Shown: one piece after another, positions 54,746 to 63,952 of the stretch
How positions within the stretch are numbered: position 1 is the stretch's first letter
Layout of the letters: every line of letters begins with the position of its first letter
Assembly (NCBI GenBank): GCA_017503465.1
Contig: JAFVSY010000028.1
Location: 34,460-98,459 of the forward strand
Reading direction: 5' to 3'
Origin: Tidjanibacter sp.
GTDB lineage: Bacteria; Bacteroidota; Bacteroidia; Bacteroidales; Rikenellaceae
Length of the DNA: 64,000 nt
Position numbers and translations under genes: made by a program
The notes under the pieces: model-generated
Database searches by the model: none
What the model was told of the DNA's origin: nothing
Seen by the model: the letters and a program-made list of their open reading frames with translations, nothing else

Positions 54746-56282
54746 TGATTTCTTCGGCCACTCGGGTGCCGTCGAGGGCTGCCGAGATGATGCCGCCCGC
54801 ATAGCCTGCACCCTCACCCGTGGGGTAGAGCCCCTCAATCTCGGGGTGGCAGAGCAACTCTTTGTCGCGGGGTATGCGCACGGGGGTGGATGTGCGCGAC
54901 TCCACACCGATAATCTGCGCCTGATTGGTAACAAAGCCCCTCATCTTGCGCCCAAAATCCCTGAAGCCCCCACGCAGCGCATCGGCCATAAACGGTGGCA
55001 ACCACTCATCCCCACGGCACACCTCCGCCTTGGGTAGGTAGGATGTGCGGGGCAGGTCGATGGACTCCCTGCCGGCTACAAAGTCGGCCAACCTCTGGGC
55101 GGGTGCGGTGCCACCACCGCCCACCATCGAGGCGGCGTGTCGCTCCACCTGCTGGCGGAACTTGAGTCCGGCCAACACACCCCACTCCTCGTGTAGGTGT
55201 GCGAAATCTTCGGGGCGCACCTCCGTAACGATGCCCGCATTGGCCCACCTTGACGACCTCGCCGAGGCACTCATACCATTGACCACACACTCCTCAAAGT
55301 TGGTCATCGCCGGCACAATCACTCCGCCGGGGCACATACAGAACGAGTAGACACCCCTGCCGGCCACCTGCGAGGTGAGTGTGTAGGCCGCAGCCGGCAA
55401 CCACTCCCTCATATCGGCCGAGTGGTACTGTATACGGTCAATGAGCTCCTGCGGGTGCTCCACCCTCACGCCCATAGCCCACGCTTTGGCTTCGAGGCGC
55501 ACACCCTTGCGGTGCAACATCTCGTATATATCATCGGCCGAGTGGCCCGTGGCGAGCACCACGGCCGCACCCTCAATGAGTTCCCCGTTGGCCCACACGC
55601 CCACAGCCCTGCCGTGGCGTATCTCAATATCCGTAACCTTGCGCTCAAAGTGTATCTCGCCACCCGCACCGATGATGGTTTGGCGCACCTGCTCGATGAT
55701 TTTGGGCAGGCGGTCGGTGCCGATGTGGGGGTGTGCTTCGTAGAGTATCTCGGGCGAGGCTCCGTGGAACACAAGGGTTTGGAGGGCACGATTATAATCA
55801 CCCCTCTTTTTGGAGCGGGTGAAGAGTTTGCCATCGCTGAAGGTGCCTGCACCACCCTCGCCAAAGGCGTAGTTGGACTCGCCGTCTACCTTTGTGCCAC
55901 GGTGTATCTGGGCAATATCCCTGCGCCTGTCGGCCACATTACGCCCACGCTCCAAGAGTATGGGCTTGAGTCCCAACTCAATCATTCGCAGGGCTGCAAA
56001 GAGGCCCGCAGGACCTCCACCCACAATAACCACCTCCGTTTTGCCGTTTACATCGGGGTAGTCGAAGTGTATCTCGGCAGGCTTCTGCTCGCCATCCACG
56101 AAGATTTCCACCGTGAGAAGCACCCTCGGAGTCTGGTGGCGTGCGTCCACCGAGCGCTTCACCACCCTCGCCAGCGCAACCTGCTCACGCTTTATGCCCA
56201 GCGTGCGCACAGCAATGGCGAGCCACCCCTCGGTGGAGGCAGCCTGACGTGGCGAGAGATTTAAATTTAATGTTTTGGGCAC
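54720..56282 (-). CDS. NAD(P)/FAD-dependent oxidoreductase
   Basis: This 520-residue protein has an N-terminal lead (residues 1-85), then the FAD site EVVIVGGGPAGLFAALRMIELGLKPILLERG, a redox-region ANYAFGEGGAGTFSDGKLFTRSKK and the C-terminal flavin motif IEGLYPTGEGAGYAGGIISAALDG. It belongs to the uncharacterised FAD dehydrogenases of the NAD(FAD)-utilising type in the same superfamily as BaiN/HI0933. The substrate is unknown. The last four residues (KMEN) and stop come from the neighbouring repeat. Confidence 0.85.
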   Translation of the reverse strand: MPKTLNLNLSPRQAASTEGWLAIAVRTLGIKREQVALARVVKRSVDARHQTPRVLLTVEIFVDGEQKPAEIHFDYPDVNGKTEVVIVGGGPAGLFAALRMIELGLKPILLERGRNVADRRRDIAQIHRGTKVDGESNYAFGEGGAGTFSDGKLFTRSKKRGDYNRALQTLVFHGASPEILYEAHPHIGTDRLPKIIEQVRQTIIGAGGEIHFERKVTDIEIRHGRAVGVWANGELIEGAAVVLATGHSADDIYEMLHRKGVRLEAKAWAMGVRVEHPQELIDRIQYHSADMREWLPAAAYTLTSQVAGRGVYSFCMCPGGVIVPAMTNFEECVVNGMSASARSSRWANAGIVTEVRPEDFAHLHEEWGVLAGLKFRQQVERHAASMVGGGGTAPAQRLADFVAGRESIDLPRTSYLPKAEVCRGDEWLPPFMADALRGGFRDFGRKMRGFVTNQAQIIGVESRTSTPVRIPRDKELLCHPEIEGLYPTGEGAGYAGGIISAALDGTRVAEEITKKLKMEN

Positions 56283-56311
56283 GGAATGTGATTATTTTCC
56301 GCAAAAATAAC

Positions 56312-56319
56312 TAAATTTG
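56312..56319 (+). promoter_or_regulatory. -7 box of the GT2 gene
   Basis: TAAATTTG matches TAnnTTTG exactly. A TGTG (56287-56290) 21 bases upstream may act as -33. The transcript would start near 56326, so translation must start at the ATG at 56340 and not at the GTG at 56319. Confidence 0.6.
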
Positions 56320-56339
56320 TGCAATATCCACAAACTCAA

Positions 56340-57062
56340 ATGCGCAAACTCGTAATCATACCAACCTACAACGAGCGTGAGAACGTTGAGGCAATGCTGG
56401 CCACGGTGCTCGCACTCGAGGGCAATTTCTCCGTTCTTGTGGTGGACGACGGCTCGCCCGATGGCACTGCCGACCTTGTGCGTGGCTGTATGGCCAATGC
56501 GCCGGAGAGGGTTTTCTTGCTCGAAAGGGAGGGTAAACTCGGCCTCGGCACCGCCTACATCGCAGGCTTCCGTTGGGCTTTGGAGAGGGGCTACGAGGCC
56601 ATCTTTGAGATGGACTGCGACTTCTCGCACAATCCCGCCGACCTGCTTCGCTTGGCCGCTGCGCTCGAAGGGGGCGAGGCCGATGTGGTGGTGGGCTCGA
56701 GGTATGTGAAGGGTGTGAACGTGGTCGATTGGCCTATGCGCCGTCTGCTGCTCTCCTATGGGGCATCGCACTATGTGAGGTGCGTTACACGTATGCCCGT
56801 GAAGGATGCCACCGCAGGTTTTGTGGGCTACCGTGCCGAGGTGCTCCGCACCATTGACCTCGACAAGGTCAAAATGAAGGGCTACGGTTTTCAGATTGAG
56901 ATGAAATATAGCGCTTGGCGACTCGGCTTCCGCATCAAGGAACTCTCCATAATATTCTGCGACCGTACTGCCGGCACCTCCAAAATGAGTGGCTCCATCT
57001 TCGGCGAGGCTTTCTGGGGCGTTATGGGCCTCCGCTTGCGCCGCATTCACCGCAGGGGCTGA
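56340..57062 (+). CDS. Polyprenol-phosphate mannose synthase-like glycosyltransferase (GT2)
   Basis: From the ATG at 56340 the protein has 240 residues. It shows VIIPTYNERENVEAMLATVLAL, VVDDGSPDGTADLV, LGLGTAYIAGFRWAL and the DXD-type EMDCDFSHNP; then GSRYVKGVNVVDWPMRRLLLSYGASHYVRCV and RTAGTSKMS. These are the motifs of dolichol/polyprenol-phosphate mannose synthases. It transfers a hexose to a polyprenyl phosphate at the inner membrane; the sugar is not proven. Confidence 0.9.
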   Translation: MRKLVIIPTYNERENVEAMLATVLALEGNFSVLVVDDGSPDGTADLVRGCMANAPERVFLLEREGKLGLGTAYIAGFRWALERGYEAIFEMDCDFSHNPADLLRLAAALEGGEADVVVGSRYVKGVNVVDWPMRRLLLSYGASHYVRCVTRMPVKDATAGFVGYRAEVLRTIDLDKVKMKGYGFQIEMKYSAWRLGFRIKELSIIFCDRTAGTSKMSGSIFGEAFWGVMGLRLRRIHRRG

Positions 57063-57177
57063 CAACATCAGACAGGTCTAATTAGTAATTAGTAAAGAGT
57101 AATTAGTAAATATTTTTTTCTTTTTTGCTCTTTCCTGCTCTCATAAAAATTTCCTATGGGCCCATCAAAATTTCCGA

Positions 57178-57209
57178 TTTGACTTTTTCGCAGGATGGTA
57201 TTATCTTTG
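57178..57209 (+). promoter_or_regulatory. Promoter of the superoxide reductase gene
   Basis: TTTG (57178-57181) and TATCTTTG (57202-57209, perfect TAnnTTTG) are 20 bases apart. The leader to the ATG at 57276 would be about 60 bases. Confidence 0.75.
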
Positions 57210-57275
57210 TACAAAGCAAACCAGCAATGGTGAGCACACACAAAGATTGTAACACACTAAAAATATTTTACGACT

Positions 57276-57647
57276 ATGAAATTCTACAAATGTAACAAGT
57301 GCGGCAATGTGGTAATCAAAGCCGTTGATTCGGGGGTTGTACCCTTCTGTTGTGGCGAGAAAATGGAGGAGTTGGTGGCCAACACCGTGGAGGCAAGCGT
57401 TGAGAAGCACCTCCCCGTGGTGGAGAAGATTGATGACTGCCGCCTGCGTATTCAGGTGGGCAGCGTGGAGCACCCGATGGCACCCGAGCACCACATCGCC
57501 TTCATCTATGTTGAGTTCGCAAGTGGCGGTGGCCGCCTGATTAACCTCACCGACAAGCCCGTGGCCGAGGTGTGCGTGTGTGGCGAGAAGGTGGTGGCAG
57601 TCTATGAGTACTGCAACCTCCACGGCCTTTGGAAGACCGAGATGTAG
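57276..57647 (+). CDS. dfx: Desulfoferrodoxin-type superoxide reductase
   Basis: This 123-residue protein has a desulforedoxin-like N-terminus with four cysteines (C6, C9, C25, C26: YKCNKCG...PFCCGEKM) that bind iron centre I. The catalytic centre II ligands are present: His in VEKHLPVV, HPM, PEHHIAF, and Cys/His in YEYCNLHGLW. The enzyme reduces superoxide to peroxide without making oxygen, as suits an anaerobe. It has its own promoter and terminator. Confidence 0.95.
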   Translation: MKFYKCNKCGNVVIKAVDSGVVPFCCGEKMEELVANTVEASVEKHLPVVEKIDDCRLRIQVGSVEHPMAPEHHIAFIYVEFASGGGRLINLTDKPVAEVCVCGEKVVAVYEYCNLHGLWKTEM

Positions 57648-57698
57648 GCGTACAAAAGAAATTGTTTAACAAGACAGGGAACAACAACCTTGGAGTTC

Positions 57699-57726
57699 AA
57701 CTCTCGGAGAAATCCGAGAGTTTTTT
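57699..57726 (+). terminator. Terminator of the superoxide reductase gene
   Basis: AACTCTCGGA (57699-57708) and TCCGAGAGTT (57713-57722) form a perfect 10-bp stem on a GAAA tetraloop, followed by T4. Confidence 0.92.
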
Positions 57727-57749
57727 GTTGCCCGACTGCCAACTATTCA

Positions 57750-58070
57750 CAAAAGAGTAATCAGTAAATTGCCCTTTCTGCTCTTTTTGTGACAGACGCC
57801 CCCGCCCTTCGGGCACCCCCTCTAACTTAGAGGGGGACGTGCACGGGGCCGTGCACACAATTTCGACCACCCCTCCCGACCTCCCCTATCGTAGGGGAGG
57901 AGTACTTTGAAGGCATCGCAAGGTTGGGATGCGTGCCGACCTGCCAACTGCACAAAACAGGCTGTGCCTGCCCCTCCCATCCTCCCCTGTCGTAGGGGAG
58001 GAGTTATTGGTGGGGCTTTCAAACAAAAAGGAAAAATATTTACTAATTACTCTTTACTAATTACTATTTG
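57750..58070. repeat. Repeat-filled spacer between dfx and the RND efflux operon
   Basis: No gene here. In order it contains AGTAATCAGTAAA, ACAGACGCCCCCGCCCTTC with CCCCTCTAACTTAGAGGGG (57792-57838), two CTCCCCT-TCGTAGGGGAG hairpins (57882-57902, 57983-58005), the GGCATCGCAAGGTTGGG module (57912-57970, same as at 10803 and 37750) and TTACTAATTACTCTTTACTAATTAC (58038-58063). Confidence 0.8.
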
Positions 58071-58091
58071 AAAAGTCGGCAGACGGAAAGT

Positions 58092-59561
58092 CTACCAACC
58101 CCCGCCGAGGGCTTTGTAGAGCGACACGTAGGCGGAGAGTTGCTCGGCCATCAGTTGCACATAGCCGAGTTGGGAGGAGTAGAGGTCATATTCGGCATCA
58201 ACATAGTTGAAGTAGCTCACCATACCATCGGCTTGCAGGGCGGCGGTCATCTGCTGCACCTTGGCGTTGGCCTCCAGCAAGCGGAGGTTTTCGGCCGCCT
58301 GAAAGTTGTAGGTGTCGATGGCAATGAGCGCATTTTCCACCTCGGCGAGAGCCTCAATCACACTTTGTCGGTAGTCGAGGGCCGCCTGTCGCCACGCCTC
58401 CACAGCCACCTCCTCCTCGGCACGCAGTTGCCCAAAGTTTAGTAGCGGTTGGGTGAGGTTGGCCGAGGCGAGCCAATAGAGAGGGTTGTGGGCGGTGAGC
58501 CCTTTGAGCGAGTAGGCAAGCACTCCACCCTCGGCGGTGAGGGCAAACGAGGGCAAGCGACGTGCGTGGGCCACCTTTGTTTTGGCGGCCGCAGCCTCCA
58601 CCCGATAGAAAGACTCCATAACATCGGGCCTACGCTCCAGCAGCGCACTCGGGAGCCCTGCCGACACACTCACAGGCAGGGGTGCGGCGGTGAGGTGCCC
58701 ACAGTAGAGCCCATCGAGGTTGGCCGCGCGGGAGTGGACGCACTCTTTGGAGTGTGGCGGTGGGGGCAACAACATCGGCTCCACGCCCAGGAGGGTGCAG
58801 AGGGATATGTTGGCCTGCAACTTGGAACGGCTGTAGGATTGTATGTCGGCCGCAATGGTGGCGGTCAGCGCACGTGCCTGCTGTCGGTCGGAGCCGGAGG
58901 CAAACCCATAGAGGTAGAGCGAGTCCACCCTCTCCTGCGACTCCTCGCGCAGGGCAAGGCTACGGCGACAAATCTCCTCGCTGCGGGCATATTGCAGCCA
59001 TTGGAAATAGGCCTGTGCGACCTCGGCTTGCAGGGCGAGCATTGTGGCACGGTAGCCCCACTCGGTGGCGAGCACATCGGCACGTGCGGCCTCGGTGGCT
59101 CCGCTTATGCCCCCAAAGAGCTCCACTTCCCACGATATGGTGGGCAGAAGACTATATTGCTGCCCGATGGACTTGCGCCCATCGGAGCCCTCGGAGTAGG
59201 TGGCCTGTGCACCAAGCCCCACGCCGAGCGAGGGTAGCAGGGAGCCCTTGGTGGCGGTGAGCGAGGAGCGTGCTTGCAGGAGTCGCGAGGCTGCCACCCG
59301 CACGTCGCTATTGTTCTCCACAGCGATGGCCACAAGGCGATTGAGGGTGGTGTCGCCAAAGATTTCCCACCACCCCACACCCACAACAAGGGTGGTGTCG
59401 CCCTCTTGGGCAAAGATGTACTCATCGGGGGTAGCCACGGGCTCAATGACCGGAGGGGTTACGGCACACCCCACGGAGAGGAGAGCCAGCAGGAAGGCTA
59501 TGGAGGTGGCAACAGCGCCTGTGGCTATTGTGGTGCGAAGGTTGAAAAGGGGACGTTTCAT
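58092..59561 (-). CDS. RND efflux outer-membrane factor (NodT/OprM-type lipoprotein)
   Basis: This 489-residue protein has a lipobox (LLSVGC) and the TolC-type pattern: VGWWEIFGDTTLNRLVAIAVENNSDVRVAASRLLQARS, LPSLGVGLGAQATYSEG, WEVELFGGISGATEAARADVLATEWGY, PDVMESFYRVEAAAAKTKVA and SYFNYVDAEYDLYSSQLGYVQL. The two duplicated helical halves form the outer-membrane channel of an efflux pump. It starts four bases before the permease stop, so it is translationally coupled. Confidence 0.92.
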   Translation of the reverse strand: MKRPLFNLRTTIATGAVATSIAFLLALLSVGCAVTPPVIEPVATPDEYIFAQEGDTTLVVGVGWWEIFGDTTLNRLVAIAVENNSDVRVAASRLLQARSSLTATKGSLLPSLGVGLGAQATYSEGSDGRKSIGQQYSLLPTISWEVELFGGISGATEAARADVLATEWGYRATMLALQAEVAQAYFQWLQYARSEEICRRSLALREESQERVDSLYLYGFASGSDRQQARALTATIAADIQSYSRSKLQANISLCTLLGVEPMLLPPPPHSKECVHSRAANLDGLYCGHLTAAPLPVSVSAGLPSALLERRPDVMESFYRVEAAAAKTKVAHARRLPSFALTAEGGVLAYSLKGLTAHNPLYWLASANLTQPLLNFGQLRAEEEVAVEAWRQAALDYRQSVIEALAEVENALIAIDTYNFQAAENLRLLEANAKVQQMTAALQADGMVSYFNYVDAEYDLYSSQLGYVQLMAEQLSAYVSLYKALGGGW

Positions 59562-62500
59562 AATTTTGCTGTTTGTTTGATTTTTTCCCTACGCCTCTCA
59601 AAGCGGGCAATGCGGCCCACCAGGTAGTAGAGCGAGGGGTAGACAAATATACCGAGCAGGGTGGCGGCCAACATACCGCCCACGAGCGACACTCCGATGG
59701 TGTTGCGGGCCACCGAGTAGGCTCCCGATGCAAACACCAGCGGAAGAACTCCGATGATGAAGGCAAAGGCTGTCATCAGGATGGGGCGCAGGCGCAACTT
59801 TGCAGCCCCGAGTGCCGCTTCGCCCAGCGTGCGCTCCTCCTCAATGAAGAGTCGGTCGGCATACTCCACCACGAGGATGGCGTTTTTGGCCGATATGCCA
59901 ATGAGCATTATGAGCGATATGCGTGCAAAGATGTTGTCGATGAACATCGGGTTGAGCAGGTGCCCGAGCCACAGGAAGAGCATCGACCCAAAGAGTGCCA
60001 GCGGTACGCCCAACAGCACGCTCATCGGTAGCGACCAACTGTTGTAGAGCGCGGCCAAGGCCAAGAATACAAACGCTATGGCGAGCAGATAGGTTCCCGC
60101 TCCACCCTCGGCGTTGGCCTCCTGGTAGGATACTCCGCTCCACGCCAAGGCAACATCATCGGGGAGTTCCTCGGAGGCGAGTTTTTCAAGCGCACTCATC
60201 GCACTACCGGAGGATACGCCACTCTTGGGGGTGGCATTGACCGAGATGGCATCGTAGAGGTTGAACTGCGTGAGGTACTCCACGCCCACAGTGTCCCTCA
60301 ACGATACAAAATTACTCACTGGCACACTCTCGCCACGCGAGTTGTTCACATAGTAGAGCGATAGGTCGCTCTCCGAGCGGCGGTACTCCGCATCGGCCTG
60401 AATATAGGTCTGGTAGAGTTGCCCGAAGCGGTTGAAGTTGCCCACGTAGGAGCCACCGAGGAAGGTGGAGAGTGTGGTGCGCAACTCCTCCAACGACACC
60501 CCCTGCTGGAGCGCAAGAGCCTCGTTAATCTCCACCCTGCGCTGGGGTACACCCGCATTGAAGGGTGTGGACACCGAGGCTATCTCTGGCAGTGCCTGTG
60601 CCTTGTCCACAAAGAGTTTGGTCTGTTCGGCAAGGTAGCCCACGTCGCCACTCCCTCGGTTTTGTAGCACGAAAGTTATGCCCGAAGTAACGCCAAGTCC
60701 CGGAATTGAGGGTGGCTCAAAGGCATAGAACACCCCATCGGGCACGGTGGCCGAGATGGTGGCATTGATGCGGTCGGCAATCTCGGTGGCCGAGAGGGTG
60801 CGCTTGGAATAGGGCTCAAGGGCCACAAACATCACACCCTTGTTGGTGGAAGCCACACCCGAAATAAGGTCGAAACCCGCCGTGGAGGCAACATATTCCA
60901 CACCCTCAATCTGCTCGATGGCCCCTTGTGCAGCAGCAATGGAGGCCTCGGTGCGCCCCACAGAGGCCGCATCGGGCAGGCTCACCGACACCATAAGGTA
61001 GCCTTGGTCCTCGGTGGTGAGGAAACCGCTCGGCAGCGAGTGGAAGAACCACAGCGTGGCTCCACCCGTGATGAGCACCAGCAGCAGCGAGCGCACCGAG
61101 TGGCGCACAACCACCTCCGAGCGGCGAAGGTAGTTCTCCGAGGTGCGGTCGAACCATCGGTTGAAAGCACCACCCAACCCCTTGGTTGCACGTGGCTTGT
61201 GGCGCAGCAGCAGGCTACACAGTGCAGGCGAGAGAGTGAGTGCATTGAAGGCCGAGATGACCACCGCAGTGGAGATACCTATGGCAAACTGTTGGAACAT
61301 CCTGCCCGTGATACCCTCCATAAGTGCCGAGGGGACAAACACCGCCAACAGCACCAGGGTGGTGGCAACAATGGGCGAGGCCACTTGTCGCATAGCCTTA
61401 AGGGTGGCCACACGCGGAGTGAGCCCCCTCTCAATCCCCACCTGCGCAGCCTCCACCACCACAATGGCATCGTCCACCACCAATCCGATGGCCAACACAA
61501 GGCCCAGCAGGGAGATGATGTTGATGGAGAAGCCGAGCAGTGGGAACACGGCAAAGGCTCCCACAATCGACACCGGCACGGCAATGAGCGGTATGAGGGT
61601 GGCGCGGCCGTCTTGCAAAAAGATGAATATCACCACCACAACCAACAGCAACGTGAAGAGCATTGTGAGGAAAATCTCGCTCACGCCCTCCTCAATAGAC
61701 TCTGTGGCATCCACAATGGTCGCCGTGGCAACCCCATCGGGATACTTCTCCTCCAACGAGGTCATCGCCTCCTTCACCTTGCGGCCCACATCCATAGCAT
61801 TGCTGCCCGGAGTTTGGTAGACCACCAGCAGAGCGGCAGGCTTGCCCCCGAAGTCGGAGATGGTGCCGTAGTTTTGGCAGCCGAACTCCAAGCGGGCGAT
61901 GTCGCCCAAGCGCAGTGTCTGCCCGCCGGGCAACTCCTTTATGATTATGTTCTCATACTCCTGCGGAGTGTTGAGTGCGGTGGGTGTGGTTACGGTGTAG
62001 GTGAAATCGACCTTCTCCCCGATGGGCTCGGCACCAAGTTTACCCGCCGCAAAGACCGTTGCTTGGGCCTCAATGGCCGAGGAGATGTCCTCCACACTCA
62101 CCCCAAAGAGGGCCATACGCTCGGGATTAACCCACACCCTCATCGCATACTTTCCCGCACCCATAACCTGCACCTTGCCCACACCGTCAATCTTGAGCAG
62201 TTCGTTGCGCAAGTTCACATAGGCATAGTTGGAGAGGAAGGTGCCATCGTAGCGACCATCGGAGTAGAGCGAGTAGACAAGCAGGAAGCCCGTCTGGGAC
62301 TTCTGGGTGGTAACCCCCTGTTGGGCCACTGCGGAGGGTAGTTGTGGCGTGGCCGAGGCCACTCGGTTTTGCACAAAGACCTCGTTCAGGTCGGGATTGG
62401 AGCCCACCTCAAAGAGTATTTGCAGACTCATTGAGCCATCGCTCGCCGAGGTGGTCTGCATATAGAGCATTTGGCTCACGCCCATAACATTTTCGGCAAT

Positions 62501-62692
62501 GGGGCTCGCCACCGCATCGCTCACCGCCTCGGCATCGGCTCCAACATAGGAGGCCTCCACCTCCACCACAGGGGGTGTGATGTCGGGATATTGTTCTATC
62601 GGGAGCGAACGCAGTGAGAGCAGGCCGAGCATCACGATGACGATGCTTATGACAATGGCAAAAATGGGCCTATTGATGAAGAATTTTTCCAT
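59558..62692 (-). CDS. RND efflux transporter permease (HAE1/AcrB type)
   Basis: This 1044-residue protein has the twelve-helix RND layout: first helix FAIVISIVIVMLGLLSLRSLPIEQYPDI, a large periplasmic loop, and in TM4 LGLVLAIGLVVDDAIVVVEAAQVGIERG with the paired Asp of the proton relay. The second half repeats the design (GISAKNAILVVEYADRLFIEE). The pump exports hydrophobic drugs or bile-like compounds; the substrate range cannot be inferred. The start follows the adaptor stop by 24 bases. Confidence 0.95.
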   Translation of the reverse strand: MEKFFINRPIFAIVISIVIVMLGLLSLRSLPIEQYPDITPPVVEVEASYVGADAEAVSDAVASPIAENVMGVSQMLYMQTTSASDGSMSLQILFEVGSNPDLNEVFVQNRVASATPQLPSAVAQQGVTTQKSQTGFLLVYSLYSDGRYDGTFLSNYAYVNLRNELLKIDGVGKVQVMGAGKYAMRVWVNPERMALFGVSVEDISSAIEAQATVFAAGKLGAEPIGEKVDFTYTVTTPTALNTPQEYENIIIKELPGGQTLRLGDIARLEFGCQNYGTISDFGGKPAALLVVYQTPGSNAMDVGRKVKEAMTSLEEKYPDGVATATIVDATESIEEGVSEIFLTMLFTLLLVVVVIFIFLQDGRATLIPLIAVPVSIVGAFAVFPLLGFSINIISLLGLVLAIGLVVDDAIVVVEAAQVGIERGLTPRVATLKAMRQVASPIVATTLVLLAVFVPSALMEGITGRMFQQFAIGISTAVVISAFNALTLSPALCSLLLRHKPRATKGLGGAFNRWFDRTSENYLRRSEVVVRHSVRSLLLVLITGGATLWFFHSLPSGFLTTEDQGYLMVSVSLPDAASVGRTEASIAAAQGAIEQIEGVEYVASTAGFDLISGVASTNKGVMFVALEPYSKRTLSATEIADRINATISATVPDGVFYAFEPPSIPGLGVTSGITFVLQNRGSGDVGYLAEQTKLFVDKAQALPEIASVSTPFNAGVPQRRVEINEALALQQGVSLEELRTTLSTFLGGSYVGNFNRFGQLYQTYIQADAEYRRSESDLSLYYVNNSRGESVPVSNFVSLRDTVGVEYLTQFNLYDAISVNATPKSGVSSGSAMSALEKLASEELPDDVALAWSGVSYQEANAEGGAGTYLLAIAFVFLALAALYNSWSLPMSVLLGVPLALFGSMLFLWLGHLLNPMFIDNIFARISLIMLIGISAKNAILVVEYADRLFIEEERTLGEAALGAAKLRLRPILMTAFAFIIGVLPLVFASGAYSVARNTIGVSLVGGMLAATLLGIFVYPSLYYLVGRIARFERRREKIKQTAKL

Positions 62693-62716
62693 AGGACAAG
62701 AGGATGTTAGTGGGGT

Positions 62717-63838
62717 TTAGGAGTGGAATTGGGTTTTGACTTTCTGACCGGAGCGCAACTTCTGCCCTCCGCCCACAACGACCACCTCACCACCGGTGAG
62801 CCCACTCTCCACAATCCACATATCGCCAAAAGTGCTACCAAGCGTTACAAGTTTGTAACTCACCGAATTGTCTTTGCCCACAACCCACACACCGGCCGTG
62901 TTGAGCATCTGCACCACGGCCTTCTGGGGCACCAACACAACCCCCTTGGGCGAGCCCACGTTGGCAACCACCGTGGCCGTTTGGCCCACCTTGAGCACTC
63001 GGCGGGGATTGGGGAAGGAGGCAACGATTATGATTGTGCCTGTCTGGTCGCCGGCGTTGCGCTCGGTGTAGGCATAGGAGCCCTTGTAGGGGTAGTCGCT
63101 CCCATCGGAGAGCACTAGCGAGATGTCGGAAAGCAGGGCGCGGTTGTCGTAGGAGGGGGTGCTGTCCTCCTCGCCACCTCGGACCTCAAGGTAGCGGGCA
63201 AAGGGTATGGAGATGTGTACGCTCACCTCCTCGGTGTTGGATATGGTGGCCAAGGTGGAGTACTTCGTGCCCGGCCCCACCCAGTCGCCAATGGTCGCCC
63301 CCGTGTCGTCAATGATGCCGTCAATGGGCGACACCACGGTGGCGTAACTCAACTCCAAGAGGGAGTTGTCAAGTTGTGCCTGCGCCTCCTCCACCTTGGC
63401 TTGGGCGGCGGCATAGGAGGCTTTGTATTGGTCGAGCGAACTCTGCGAAATGGCATCTATGGCGGCCAATGGCACCGCACGGCGATAGTTGTTTGTGGCC
63501 TCGGCAAGGGCCACCTTAGCCGAAGAGAGGGCCGAGCGATTGGACTCCACAGCCAAGCGCACCTCGGCTGCATCAATGGTGAAGAGGGTTTGCCCCTTGC
63601 GCACGGGCATACCTTTGGAGAACTCCTTGGAGAGCAGGTAGCCCTGCGTGCGGGGCTGAATGGTTGCATCGTAGTTGGAGTAGATGAGGCTCTGGAAACG
63701 CATCGGTCGCACAATGGGCTCACTCACAGCGTGGGCCACATCCACAGTGAGCAGGGGTGGCACAGCAGGTTGCCCGCCACGATGACCACACGAAGCGGCC
63801 ACCAACGCCACGGCAAAAACAAAAAAGGCTCTTTTCAT
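62717..63838 (-). CDS. RND efflux periplasmic adaptor (AcrA/MexA type)
   Basis: This 373-residue protein has a lipobox (LVAASCGHRG). A lipoyl-like hairpin (RTQGYLLSKEFSKGMPVRKGQTLFTIDAAEV) flanks a coiled coil (SNRSALSSAKVALAEATNNYRR...SLDQYKASYAAAQAKVEEAQAQLDNSLLELSYATVVSPIDGII), followed by a beta-barrel region (GTIIIVASFPNPRRVLKVGQTATVVANV). It bridges the permease and outer-membrane channel. It is the first gene of the operon. Confidence 0.93.
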   Translation of the reverse strand: MKRAFFVFAVALVAASCGHRGGQPAVPPLLTVDVAHAVSEPIVRPMRFQSLIYSNYDATIQPRTQGYLLSKEFSKGMPVRKGQTLFTIDAAEVRLAVESNRSALSSAKVALAEATNNYRRAVPLAAIDAISQSSLDQYKASYAAAQAKVEEAQAQLDNSLLELSYATVVSPIDGIIDDTGATIGDWVGPGTKYSTLATISNTEEVSVHISIPFARYLEVRGGEEDSTPSYDNRALLSDISLVLSDGSDYPYKGSYAYTERNAGDQTGTIIIVASFPNPRRVLKVGQTATVVANVGSPKGVVLVPQKAVVQMLNTAGVWVVGKDNSVSYKLVTLGSTFGDMWIVESGLTGGEVVVVGGGQKLRSGQKVKTQFHS

Positions 63839-63925
63839 AGTCGTAAAACTCTAATTGATTCACCCCGCAGCAAATGCAAATCACACGCCAAAGAGCCTGT
63901 CGGAGCCGAGTAGTTGAAAAAATAG

Positions 63926-63952
63926 TGCAATTTTTTGAGTGCATTTTTTGAG
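63926..63952. repeat. Tandem direct repeat upstream of the RND operon
   Basis: TGCAATTTTTTGAG is followed immediately by TGCATTTTTTGAG (13 of 14 bases kept). It lies about 90-115 bases upstream of the adaptor start, in the 162-base region before the operon, where a regulator would bind. Confidence 0.6.

Noticed and set aside
56319-56340. GTG start for the polyprenol-phosphate mannose synthase-like gene
   Set aside because: The GTG is part of the -7 box TAAATTTG, so it would precede the transcription start.
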